Below, piece by piece: positions 45,550-56,305 of a DNA stretch of 64,000 nucleotides. Positions within the stretch are counted from its first letter, which is position 1. The number at the start of each line of letters is the position of its first letter. The notes under the pieces are model-generated. The model ran no database searches, was not told the origin of the DNA, and worked only from the letters and a program-made list of their open reading frames with translations. Position numbers and translations under genes: made by a program. The stretch is taken from NCBI RefSeq assembly GCF_025860055.1, contig NC_068278.1, positions 54,382,840 to 54,446,839 on the forward strand, read 5' to 3'. The stretch comes from Xyrauchen texanus. Taxonomy: Eukaryota; Chordata; Actinopteri; Cypriniformes; Catostomidae.

Positions 45550-46262
45550 AGGTGCGTACACACTGCCAGCGACATCGCGCGTGACAGCGACTCCATACCA
45601 TTCATTTTCAATGCGAGCACAGCGACTTCCGGCGACACAAGCTGTTGCAACCGTTGGCGACTAGATATGGTCGTGTCCAGCGATGCGACAAAGTTGAGAC
45701 AAGTTCAACTTTATTCAAATGAAGAGCGACTAATGGAAGCGACAGCCAATAGGAGAGAAGACGGGAAAGCTCACGTGATCCTTCTCTCTCTCTCAGCTCC
45801 TGCAGTAACGGAAAGATGGATGAAAGGCTAATTCTTGCTGTTAGAAATTTTCCAGCGCTCTGTGATATGTCTCTTCCCACGTACAAGGACATTTTTAAGA
45901 AAAATACTGCGTGGAAAGGTGTATCTGAGATCTCAGGGATTTTATGGACCCAGACAGACCAGCATTTGCATTTTCGCCGCAGATAAACAGCCTCTATGGC
46001 AAACAGCACGCCTTGTTTCTCATTCATCTTTGATATAAAGCATTTTATGTACTGATTCCATTTATATTTAGTCTTTTCCCTCCAGAATTTTTGTTTTTAG
46101 TGGCAAGAAAAGAGATTCGCTGTCAGCAGCAATGAAATGACATCCGTGAATGTCATTTATAAACGTTACTAGGCAACCAGTAGTGGGAACACCCACTAGC
46201 GACTTCACCGCCAGCCACTGGTGACCTGCAGCGACAAAGTCGCTGGCAGTGTGTACGCACCT
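45550..46262 (+). mobile_element. PIF/Harbinger element with TTA duplication and MADF remnant
   Basis: The left end AGGTGCGTACACACTGCCAG and the right end CTGGCAGTGTGTACGCACCT are perfect 20-base inverted repeats. The flanks are TTA on both sides (45547-45549 and 46263-46265), the TWA duplication typical of PIF/Harbinger. Total 713 bp, so it lacks the DDE transposase. It retains part of the element's second protein (45816-45986). GCGACA-rich subterminal words repeat near both ends. Confidence 0.88.
45816..45986 (+). pseudogene. MADF/Myb-like protein fragment of Harbinger
   Basis: 56 codons from an ATG: MDERLILAVRNFPALCDMSL then TYKDIFKKNTAWKGVSEISGI, the first half of a MADF (Myb/SANT-like) DNA-binding domain with conserved hydrophobic and tryptophan positions. 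In Harbinger elements this protein partners the transposase and takes it to the nucleus and the ends. The similarity stops after residue 42 and the frame ends at TAA soon after, so the domain is cut, probably by the internal deletion that removed the transposase. Confidence 0.75.
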
Positions 46263-46460
46263 TTAGGCAGAATGACAGCCTCAGTCACCATTTACTTGCT
46301 TTATATGGAGAGAAAAAAATCTAATTAAAGGAAAATAACATTCTACTGAACATATCCTATTGTGTTACATGGAAGACAAAAAGTCCCATGGGTTTGGAAC
46401 AACTTGAGAGTAAAAGAATAATGACACTTTTTTTTTTTTTTTTAATGAACTGTTCCTTTT

Positions 46461-46900
46461 ACCCACATATGTTATATATTTAACTACATTCCACACGAGC
46501 TATGTATATCCCCTCATACATCATTATTTGCTATTCAATCCAAAAACGTTGATATTCAATAGATACTAAAGCATTTTTCTTCACTAACACAAAATATGAA
46601 ACCTCAAGAGAGGAACTCCATAGTTTAAAGCAGGAAATACAGCGGGATGTTTTCAAACTGTATTGCCTTACGTTGAGAGAGTTCTGTCTGGGGAGATGTC
46701 GTAAGACCTCTTTTGATGTTTTTCTTCTATTCTTTTTTAACAGTAAATGTCACTGATTTTGGAGTCATCCATTCTGGCCGACTGACATTTAAAGGTTTTC
46801 ATAGCTTATGGCTTTGAGTTAAAACCATCCATCCTGCATCAAAAATAGGCCCCGCCACTGTTGCGCAAAGCATTCATATATTCCTATCAAGTTCACATTT
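46461..46900. other. no recognised feature
   Basis: No gene or terminal repeats recognised. Confidence 0.45.
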
Positions 46901-47436
46901 TAAAGAATATAGTAATTCACCCAAAAATACAAATTATGTAATTATTTACAGTATTCAGCCTCATAAGGAACTCAAGCACACAAAGAAGCTTTAAACCGCT
47001 TTTTCATACAATGACATTTCATAGTGACCACATCGGTAAAGCTTCAAAAAGGACTCACAACTAAATAAATAAATAAATAAAATACACATACCATAAAAGT
47101 AGTCCTTTTGACTATTCAAACATAGTAGATAACCCAGTCTCCCAGTTGGTTCCCATACAGTGTATATGAACAATGAATTTGCATTATTTTTTTCAGTCAA
47201 TACAGTTGATTTAAAGGATTTAAAAAAATACATAAAAAAATAATATAGTTTGCACTGAAAAAGACATGTATACTATACAGTAGTAATAGATTTTATATAA
47301 TGTATTACAATTTCATGCATCTAGCTTTTATTTTGAATCAAGCTTTTTGTTTTTTGTTTTTTACATGAAAGCTTTTCTGTTTTCTTATCTCTGTAGGTCT
47401 AAAGAAGTGAATGGTGGCCAAAACTTTGAAGCTCCA

Positions 47437-48408
47437 TGTAGGTGGGTCATAATGCTGCACACCTGCCCCTAGTCAGGCTAATCAAGCCCTCGAGAGGGAT
47501 AAAGGCCATCGTAGGCAGCAGTTCCAGAGAGAGAGAGTTATTGGCAGCTGCCCGGAATGAGTTTGTCTTTTTGTTTAAGTTAATCATTAAATTATTATTT
47601 GCATTGTTAAGCAAGTTCTCGGCTCCTCCTTTCCCTTTTACCTTACTACACTGGTGCCGAAACCTGGGAAGCAGGAGGGATGCACCGTTGTAGAATCCTC
47701 GCCACTACAATCAACCCCAAAGGAGCAGCCGTGTCGATCCAACAGGAGATAGAGCTGACTGCCTGGAGCGGTCAGGGCCACTGCCAGATGTGGAGGAGAC
47801 CCCTACCAGCCACTAAAATGCAGCGGGGTCGAGAGGACGGCTGACTGTGAGCGGGGAGGGGCTCCTGGCTGACCGCTTAGAGTGGGAGAACCGCTGCCAG
47901 GGGCGGGGCAGACCCCTTCCGTCCACTGAAAACGCGGGGGCCGTTACGTCCACCAGGGGCTGAAGGACTGCCTCTGATTTTCCTGGAGGGGGGGCGTGGC
48001 TGTCATCCGCTATGGGGTGGAGGAGTGGCCGAGGACCCGGCTATGGCATATCAGAGAACCGGCGAGCGAGTTCTTTTCTCTCTCCTCTCTCTCTTTCCAA
48101 CTGTCATTCCGTGTTGGTCTTTCCCTCTCGTTTTTTTCCCTCTCGTTTATTTGTTGTTGTTGTTTTTTCCTTCCTCTTGTCCGAAGACACGAGTATAGCC
48201 TGCCAGCGGTGGGGTGGGGGGTGTACTTCATGCAGGGAAAGGGAGGAAAGGAGGGAGGAGTGTAGGAGGGAGGAGGGAGGGGCCGGGTCATGATGCTGCA
48301 CACCCGGCATGTGTTTGTATATGTCTTTTTGTTTACGTTAATCATTAAATTATTATTTATGTTGTTAAGCCGGTTCTCACCTCCTGCTTTCACTTTTACC
48401 TTGTTACA
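47437..48408 (+). mobile_element. complete miniature non-autonomous LTR retroelement (TRIM-like)
   Basis: The 5' LTR 47437-47650 (TGTAGG...CTACA, 214 bp) is followed after one base by an 18-base primer-binding site TGGTGCCGAAACCTGGGA (47652-47669), an interior of about 600 bp with no coding capacity, a purine tract GGAGGAAAGGAGGGAGGAG (48242-48260), and a 3' LTR 48261-48408 (TGTAGG...GTTACA, 148 bp with an internal gap). CTCCA flanks it exactly on both sides (47432-47436 and 48409-48413). At 972 bp it has every cis signal for reverse transcription and no gag or pol, so it must have been mobilised in trans. Frames in it (for example 47996-48414) are incidental. Confidence 0.88.
47652..47669 (+). 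promoter_or_regulatory. primer-binding site of the LTR element
   Basis: TGGTGCCGAAACCTGGGA one base after the 5' LTR. Its reverse complement ends in ...GGCACCA, a tRNA 3' end with CCA. The priming tRNA was not identified. Confidence 0.8.
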
Positions 48409-49269
48409 CTCCAAATATCACATAAAGGCAGCATACAAGTAATCCATAATACTTTCATAGTTTTAATCCATGTCTTCTGGAGTGATCCAATCGGTTTTGA
48501 GTGAAAACTGATAAAAAAGTTGACACAGTTTTCACTACAAATCTTGACATCGGCAATCTCCTTGGCAATCATGATTTCAAGCTCAATTACACTTCCTATT
48601 GCAGCATCAAGCACTCTGCACATGTGCTGGAAATGTCATCGAGCTTGAAATCATAATTGTACTTAGATACAGCAATGGTAAAATTAATAATGAAAAAGGA
48701 ATTACATTTCTGTCTGTTCTCACACAAAAACAATTAGATAGCTTCTGAAGACATGGATTAAACCACTTACCACTATTGTGGATTACTTTTATGCTGTCTC
48801 TATGTGCTTTTTAGAGTGTCGAGGTTTTGGTCACCATTCACTTGCATTGTATGGAGCTACATATTCTCCTAAAAATCTTCATTTGTGTTCAGCAGAAGAA
48901 AAAAGTAAATGAAGAGAGAAATGTGTAATTTTTGGGTGAACTTCCTTTAATTAAAATGCATCCTTTTGCAGTTTAGTAATCACACTATCACTATCATGAT
49001 TTAAATTTTATTAATTGTCAATTTCAGTGTAAAAGGAGTAACAGAGCATGGACTCAAATAAGCGTGTGGGCATTTGAAAGTAGTCGTGTGTTAGTAAGAG
49101 AGTGTGTAAGGACTGAATTGAGTAGGTGCCTGGTACTACCGGTACTGTAGAAACAGTGGTGTCCTTACATCACTTTAATTTTAGTATCGACTTGGTATGG
49201 AATTAACCGTTCTTTTGAATTAGAGTGTGTAGAATCCGAACATGATGGCTTGACATGAGCTTTTGTACA

Positions 49270-49520
49270 GGAGAGATTATCTGTAAATAACAACTTAATT
49301 TAGGGTCTGTTCCTGACACAAAGCTATCATATGTCTTCAGAAGTCTTGGCATATAGCATATGGGGTGTGGGGTATACAGTCTGGACTACTTTTACTGTGC
49401 TTTTTGTTGTTCTTTTTGGAACTTGATAGATGTGGCCACTATTAATTGTCTTATACGAGTTTGGAATATGGAGTGAATATTGCCGTAATTTAAATTTTGG
49501 GATTAACTATCCTTTTAACT
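49270..49520. repeat. fold-back MITE, right-end fragment
   Basis: Ends AAATTTTGGGATTAACTATCC and has CATATGTCTTCAGAAG and GGACTACTTTTACTGTGC upstream, blocks of the 15238 family. Confidence 0.55.
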
Positions 49521-52110
49521 CCTTAACAGGAAAAATGTTTTGCTAGAATATTGTATATGAGGCTTATGAAGCATGTCTACATGCAGTGATAAGGAGGAAA
49601 GCGGTAAATGATGACAGTGGGGAAGGGGAAGTGTCAGTGTCATAATGTGTGCTGGTAATTATGAGTCTCTCTCTCTTCAGGCACCTAGCTGAGCTCTTCA
49701 ACATGCTGAGCAGCCATCGTATTTACATCATCTGCCCCAGGCATCTGCCACAGCCGCACGAGGGGATGAAATTGAGTTTATTTACGCCACCCACTCTCCA
49801 TACCAAACAATATCACCCATTACAATTCACCACAGGAAAATCACACATGCAGCATACTGTTGAGAGTCCCTACAAACAACACTGTTCTTTTAATGTGTTT
49901 AGATTTGATTGAAATGTAAATGATGGTCATTTTGTATCTTTTAATCGAGTTCTTTAATCTAAGACTACTAGTGAAAATTAGGGATGTGCAAATACTACCA
50001 GTTTTCATAATAGACTAGCCGTTAGTTAAAGATAATGAACAATTAGGCCCCGTTATGTTCACTTGACCCTGATCAGACACAATTTACAAACTTTTGGATG
50101 CTTAACGCAGCACTTCAACATGGTAATGAATGGATATTAAACAAATAAATAGGCTAAATAACTATAACATTGTATGCAGTGAGATCCAGCAGATGGAAAT
50201 AAGATGATTTGTAGAAGGAATAAAAACTTTAATTTGTACAAATTCATAAATTAATACAAATTAAATAATGAATTCTGAGAATAAATGCAATAATAAAGAA
50301 AATAAATGTTTGATTATAAATGTTAAGTAGATATATCTTAAGGATATATCCAAGGAATAAAAGTCCTGGAATAAACCTAACAACACAAAGTCTTGTCTTT
50401 GTCTATGCAAATGGAAAAAGTTAAAGTACAGAGATGAGTCGAGAAGAGGCCTCAAATTTGGAGATCAGATGCAAAGAGCTAGGGAGCTGAGGTGTTAGTC
50501 TGACACCCAGTAGCAGTTTTAACCACCACTGAATTGCATGGGGCCCCGGACGTCAGGGACCCCCGGCCCGAGTAGGAAAGCTCTGCAAAAACTTGAGGGG
50601 TGACACGTTGTTCTTGGTAAACACGCGAATACGCTGTTGTCTGCGGTCTCAGTGTGGTTCACGAAGCCACCGTGTTCGGGTCAGTACGATTTTGAATTCG
50701 GGTTTGTAATTTATGAAAAAAATATACAGCCCTCCCGAACTTGTATCGCCCATGTGCTCTTACTCACACACATACACACAACCGGATTGCGTGCATCTAC
50801 TCTATTTTTCAATAGTTTTTCTATGTAAACATGTGCTTTAAGAGCATCTTGCTGTTTCTTCAGTGTCTCATGCAGGACAGGCACATTTTTAGACACTGTG
50901 TCAAGTTAAAAATAACTTCAGGTTTCAAAAACTAATGTCAAGACACCTGCGTACTCTTTCATTTGTTGCGCTGCGTCTAGACTGTTTTTAGTGCAGGTGC
51001 CACAAAGTTGTACAGCAAAGAGGTACAATTTTTAACATTAATCCAGATCAGTAGTGGTTCAAGCTTGTTTGGAACTCTGGGCGAAACCCACTTCAACGCA
51101 GGGGGGTGTACCGCCACCTCAATAACGGCAATGTTATTTTTAGCTTTTTTATGCTCTGTGCTGAGGGGCCGCCATAGCTTGTATGTTTACTGTTACAATA
51201 CTTAAATGAATGTTGCCTACGATGCTTAGCCTACGTAAAATACAGGTGAAAGTAAATAAGACAGAACTATATTACTATTGTATACAACAAATCCTCAAAG
51301 TAATAATAATAATACTGTATTATTTTATAATGACTATATTTATAAAGGTGGTTTTGACTTATAAAAGTGTGAATATTTTGGTTTGAGTGGAAAGACTATA
51401 GTTCCACTCGTACATTTATTTATGCAAACAACTTGTAAATGTACCTATCTCAGCGAAACGCAAGGACAGGTGTCCTGTTATGTACTAGGTCTATGTCTGC
51501 TCTATGTCTGCACATTTATTAGAACAATAGCAGACATAAACTATGCTCTCTCGTTCCAGCTCTGAAACCTCATCATGTCAAAAGTGTAACAAACTCATAT
51601 ATTAGATGCATTTAGTTCTCACGGGAACATTGGATACATAAGGCAGCATGCATGAATATAATGATAGTAATTCAGTGATGATATAAATGAATATTAAACT
51701 GAGTACATAAGAGTGAATATTTGAATATGATTGCATAGCTTCTGATTATAGTTGATTTCAAGCCCAATGTCAATAAGCAAAAATACCAAATATAGGAAAG
51801 ACTCTAGCCACTTGCATCACTATCTTATTGCCCAAAACTATCCAAGTGAGAAAAAAACGCTCCAATACAAAGCAGCACAAAACTGCTTATGCGCATCCTA
51901 AACGCAGAATGACATGCTTCAATGCAACCAAAGTGCATCAGGCTTACCCCCGCTGCGCATTCAAAAGAGCAGAACTGCAAGATAATATTGCGGGTATATA
52001 ACTTTTCATGTCATCAAGCAGTTTCAACCTTTTTACTGCAACTATTTATGTCAGACAGAATCAGAAAAAGACTTAAATCTCTCTACAGCACATCACATAT
52101 ACGGGAATAT
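49521..52110. other. no recognised gene
   Basis: The frame 49649-49912 opens after a pyrimidine tract and CAG (49666-49680), so an exon cannot be excluded, but its protein has no recognisable domain. 50512 (CAGTAGCAGTTTTAACC) and 51049 (CAGTAGTGGTTCAAGC) look like single hAT-type ends in the same orientation. The rest is AT-rich. Confidence 0.4.
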
Positions 52111-52115
52111 TACTC

Positions 52116-52473
52116 TGTAAAGAGTTCCAGTTAAAAGGAAGCGGGAGCCGGTGTTGCAGTCCACGTAAGTGTGATTTTATTCTCCATGTTTTATCTCAAA
52201 ATGTGCTTTTCAGCAAGTCTTTTACTTTGTACCCACAGCTTCAATTATAACAGTCAGCATAAACTCAATAAAACAACACAGCTTTTCATCATATCTTCAG
52301 TGTGTGCCTCTCGGTCTCTCTCTCCCTCTCTGGCTTTCTGTTGGCCTTTTGAAGCCCATCTCCTCAATCACTGAAATGAGAAAACAGGTGTTTAATATCA
52401 ACAGTCACCAGGTGATGGCCCTTACTGCTTCCTCTCTCCCCATTGACAGACACAGGACCACGTCTGCTCCACA
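52116..52473 (-). mobile_element. solo LTR related to the Gypsy LTR at 59854, exact 5-bp duplication
   Basis: 358 bp from TGTAAAGAG to TGCTCCACA. The flanks are TACTC on both sides (52111-52115 and 52474-52478). Read on the minus strand it follows the same block order as the LTR at 59854-60124: TGTGG(A/C)AGC, GTGGTC, GGGAGAGGAAGCAGTAAGGGC, CACCTG, AACACCTGT, TTCCAGTGA-like and GAGGAGAT. This supports a related family. The interior is gone. Confidence 0.88.
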
Positions 52474-53050
52474 TACTCACAGCAGAGTTCTCAACGTCTG
52501 ACATTGATTTTCTTGAAATGTATGGTTGATTTGGCTCTTTGACTGCTGTAACAGCAGCACATAAAATTACTAAACCTAAAGCATTTAAAAGACTAAACTA
52601 ACTGCAAAGGGTTTATGGTGCTGACTGTTATTCACTGTTAAGCACATCAAGTTATCAAAATGCAAAAACGCTCTCTGAGAAGTTGCATTTCTTAATTAAT
52701 TGATGTCTCCCATTATAACCACCACCACTACAAATCTTAATGTTAGTAGTCGACCCTACTAAGCATCTTGTCATTAGTTAGGCAACTAATCGATTAGTTG
52801 ACCAGCCTGGGATATCCTATAGTGAAAATGCTTCTGTTTGGCATTTTTCTGATGATCAATGTTAACCCAGCATGATTTAAACATTTTCCAATAAGTATCT
52901 TAAGTTTTTCAGTGGAAGTAATGAAACTGGCCATTATGCATTGAGATAACAAGGTTAATTTGAATAATTTCTTATCAATATTGAAAATAATCAAAGCAAT
53001 GCCAGACATCTCTTTCACACTTTTAACTCAAAGCACAACGTTAATGCTTA
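52474..53050. other. no recognised feature
   Basis: AT-rich sequence with no supported element. Confidence 0.45.
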
Positions 53051-53061
53051 TCTAACATCAG

Positions 53062-54025
53062 TTGTGCAATAATTTTCTTTATTATTTTAGTTCTAAAATC
53101 GACAATGCCCGTAAACATATTCTTATTCCATCTGTCCATTTTACCTCACCGCTCTGTTTGTCCAGTTTTTCTGGTAACTCTTTTTCTAATTTCTATCAAC
53201 TTGACCCTGATTCGCTTATTAAAGAGGTATCATGTATAAAAGCCACCACTTGCATATGTGATCCACTCCCTACAAGATTATTTAAATTTTGTTTTGACTC
53301 CTATTGTCCAGCTGTTCTCTGTATAATAAATTACTCCCTGTGCACTGGTGTTGTGCCAGCAGCATTAAAAATTGCTGTTGTAACTCCAATTGCTCCAGTA
53401 CTGTTTTTTGTTCCAAAAAAGCAAAACATTGATTTGGACAATTTAAACAACTTCCATCCTATTTCTAATCTTCCATTGTTGGCAAAAATCTTAAAAAAAT
53501 TTTTGCCTCTCAACTGCATAAACACCTTACTGTTAAGAATCTATCTGAGCCCCTTCAGTCTTGTTTTCGAAAATTCCTTGGTCAAGTTCAACAATGATTT
53601 ATTAATAGAATCTGATTTTGGCTCGCTTTCTATTCTTATCCTTCTTGAACTCAGTGCTGCTTTCGATACTGTCTATCACAATATTTTGAAACAGTTTTTG
53701 ATGTTTCTGAGATCATTTTAAACTGGTTTAGATCCTATCTTTCCGATCGTAGCCAGTTTGCTTCTAGGGTGGTTAATACGTTACTTTTTAGTATTTATTT
53801 ATTTCCTCTTGGTCAGCTTTTCAGATCACTGGGTCTTAACTATCACTTTTATGCAGATGATACCTCTCTATATCCACTCTAAACATGGGCAAAATGTAGC
53901 TGGTTCATTTCTTTCTAATTTTATTTCAGAGATAAAGATATGGATGAATAACAATTTTTTCTGTCTAAACAGTAATAAGAATGAAGTTTTGCTTCTTGGC
54001 TCTCCTCACCAGCTTTGTTTAGCTA
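53062..54025 (+). mobile_element. L2-type LINE, partial RT with frameshifts
   Basis: The + frame 53062-53721 runs from the linker (DPDSLIKEVSCIKATTCICDPLPTRL) through the fingers (LKIAVVTPI, NLNNFHPISNLPLLAKILKK) to the palm (LLELSAAFDTVYHN). A frameshift follows. The catalytic box YADD is intact at 53850-53861 but in another frame and is followed by a stop. 53940-54000 encodes IWMNNNFFCLNSNKNEVLLLGSP. Thumb and tail are missing. It stops where a second LINE begins at about 54040. Confidence 0.85.
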
Positions 54026-54039
54026 GAGACAAACATCCG

Positions 54040-55965
54040 AATGCTTGTGGAGGTCAGTGAGAATGAGAAGCTGGTAGATACTGTTTCGGATGCTGGTAGT
54101 AAAGCGAGCAACACACATTTGGTTCCAGCTGAAGAGCCCCCATAGCAGGTCGATTGGGTGACATCTCGGTGGCATACTCGCTCAGCAAAGCAACACCACT
54201 CTACCATTCCTGTTAGGCTTTCCAATTGATTCTCGCCCCTCAGTGATGCACCCACTGAGAATTATGTTGAAATAGCCCTAGTTATATGTGATTCTATTGT
54301 AAGAAATGCGGAAAAAGAGACTCCAGCCACTATTGTTAAATGCATTTTGGGTACCATACTTCTGACATCAGATCAAATTTACACATGCTGGCTGATGCTA
54401 CATGTTGATTTTCTAAAAATTGTATTTATGTCGGACCAACGATGTCTGGCTTCACCAGTCAGAGATCTCTAGAGATAATGTTAAAGAGGTGTGTGAACTG
54501 GCAAAAATTATGTCACTGTAATATGCTCTAGCCCCCTCCCTACACATCGTTATGAGGTTTATATTATATTAGTGTCACTGCATGGCTGGATGTCTGAGTG
54601 GTATCTGGAGAATAGCGTAGGATCTATAGACAATTGGAAGAGTTTTTGGGGTAGATTTGACCTGCTAAATAGAGACGGACTCCATTCCTCCAGGGAAAGT
54701 CAACCCGCACTCAACGAGCCACGTGATAAAATGTGCGGGTTGACATCTCAGACATGGAGGCAGTTGAGATTCATCCTCCGCCACCCAGATTGAGGCGAGT
54801 CACTACGCTACCACGAGGACATAGAGCAAATAGGGAAATAGACATTCCAAATTGGGAGAAAAAGGGGAGAACCCCCCCCCAATATGTTTTTAAATTAAAA
54901 TGGCAGTTATCAAACCGCTTATTAAGAAGCCACAACATGATCCTAGAGAATTGGCTAAATACAGACCGATTTCAAATCTACCATTTATGTCGAAAATACT
55001 AGAAAAGGTTGTGTCCTCCCAACAATGCTCATTTCTACAGAGAAATGTAATATAGGAAGAATTTAAGTTAGGATTTAGGTCCCATCACAGTACAGAGACT
55101 GCACTTACAGTATCAGAGTTACAAATGAATTGCTCTTATCATCTGATCACGGCTGCATTTCTAGTGCTGCCTTCAACACGATAGATCATGACATTCTCTT
55201 GCTGGATAATATGCTGGATAATTATGTTGGCATTAGTGGACTTACATTACCATGGTTTAGGTCCTATTTATCAGACCACTACCACTTTGTATGTGTAAAC
55301 GAGGAATGGTCAAATCAAACAAAAGTTAAGTATGGAGTGCCACAGGGATCAGTTTTAGGACCTCTGCTTTTATCCTTATATATGGTTCCCCTTGGAGATA
55401 ATACGTTTCCACTGTCATGCTGACGATACCCAACATTATATTTCTTCTAACCTCAACGAAAATTCACAATTCTCCAAATTAGCAGAGTGTATCAATGAAA
55501 TCAAAGATTGTATGGCCAGAAATTTCCTTCACTCAGTTCAGACAAAACTGAGGTAAAACTAATGATTGGACCACAAATAAGCAGCTAAAACATAATTTTA
55601 TGTTCGTGGAACAGCATTCTTCCATCTGAAAAATATTGCTAAATCATGACACTCTGTTGCCGATGCCGAAAAACGAATTAATGCGTTCATGACCTCAAGA
55701 CTAGATTATTGTAATGCATTACTGGGAGGATGTCCAGCAAGTTCAATAAATAAACTTCAATTGGTTCAAAATGCAGCTGCCAGAATGCTGACTAGAACCA
55801 AAAAATATGATCATATTAGCCCCATTCTATCATTGTTACATTCGCTAACTGATAAATTTCGTTTCTCATTTAAAAATTCTGTTAACTAGACACAAAGCTT
55901 TGAATGGTCTAGCTCCACAGTTAATTATATAATCCTGATCTATAACCCTGCATAAAATTTAATAT
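54040..55965 (+). mobile_element. LINE with SGNH-esterase ORF1, rearranged
   Basis: Same family as 20130-22990, but on the + strand. 54040-54300 matches its ORF1 leader, then an esterase block I with DSIVRN (about 54290; the preceding G is replaced by C), and a block V region NRDGLHSSRES at about 54660. The sequence then jumps, through a SINE 3' fragment (54700-54870), directly to RT fingers (KYRPISNLPFMSKILEK, about 54955). The endonuclease and N-terminal RT are missing. The palm SSAAFNTIDHDILLLDN and GVPQGSVLGPLLLSLY lie at 55130-55423. The catalytic box reads HADD (55416-55427). The C-terminal SRLDYCNALLGG and LVQNAAARMLTRT lie at 55689-55889. Confidence 0.8.
54700..54870 (+). mobile_element. 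SINE 3' fragment at a LINE deletion junction
   Basis: CACTCAACGAGCCACGTGAT to TTCCAAATTGGGAGAAAAAG is the 3' half of the 17455-type SINE. No tRNA head is present. Its left end abuts the ORF1 esterase (CTCCAGGGAAAGT) and its right end, after a C-run, abuts the RT. Confidence 0.85.
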
Positions 55966-56187
55966 CATCTACTTTAATATAAATTTTTTTGTGTCAAGAA
56001 TTGTGTGCAGTTCCGAGCAACATAACAGTCATGACAGTGACGAGACATATACCAATCACAATAAACAACATACTTACACAACACAATTTACATATCAAAT
56101 GTACACATAATTACACAACACGATAATTATATACAATACACACAATATAGAATACACAATATACAATACAATAAGTAAGGAGTATAT

Positions 56188-56188
56188 G

Positions 56189-56232
<44 letters not shown>
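56188..56232. repeat. (AT)n microsatellite
   Basis: About 22 AT units in the LINE 3' UTR. Confidence 0.95.
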
Positions 56233-56238
<6 letters not shown>

Positions 56239-56305
56239 GAAGTAGTATATTGAGGAGAATATGTTGACAGTCCAGTGTGAGATTATAGATTAATAAAGTG
56301 CAGTG

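Larger units (their letters stand above)
45443..46460. mobile_element. fold-back MITE carrying a nested Harbinger
   Basis: Left TTAAAGGGACAGTTCACCCA and right AATGAACTGTTCCTTTT are the paired family termini. Inward blocks (TCTCATATAGTTCCAAACC and GGTTTGGAACAACTTGAGAG) also pair. The two halves are separated by the element at 45550-46262. Confidence 0.75.
46901..48950. mobile_element. fold-back MITE interrupted by a miniature LTR element
   Basis: Begins TAAAGAATATAGTAATTCACCCAAAAA and ends TTTTTGGGTGAACTTCCTTTA. The inner blocks CAGCATACAAGTAATCCAT and TCTCCTAAAAATCTTCATTTGTGTTCAGC are those of the family. The LTR element at 47437-48408 lies inside. A central hairpin (ATGATTTCAAGCTC at 48570 and GAGCTTGAAATCAT at 48638) marks the loop. 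Confidence 0.65.

Noticed and set aside
48010..48414. 134-codon minus-strand frame
   Set aside because: It lies in the noncoding interior and 3' LTR of the miniature element. The low-complexity K/E/R/P sequence comes from purine tracts.
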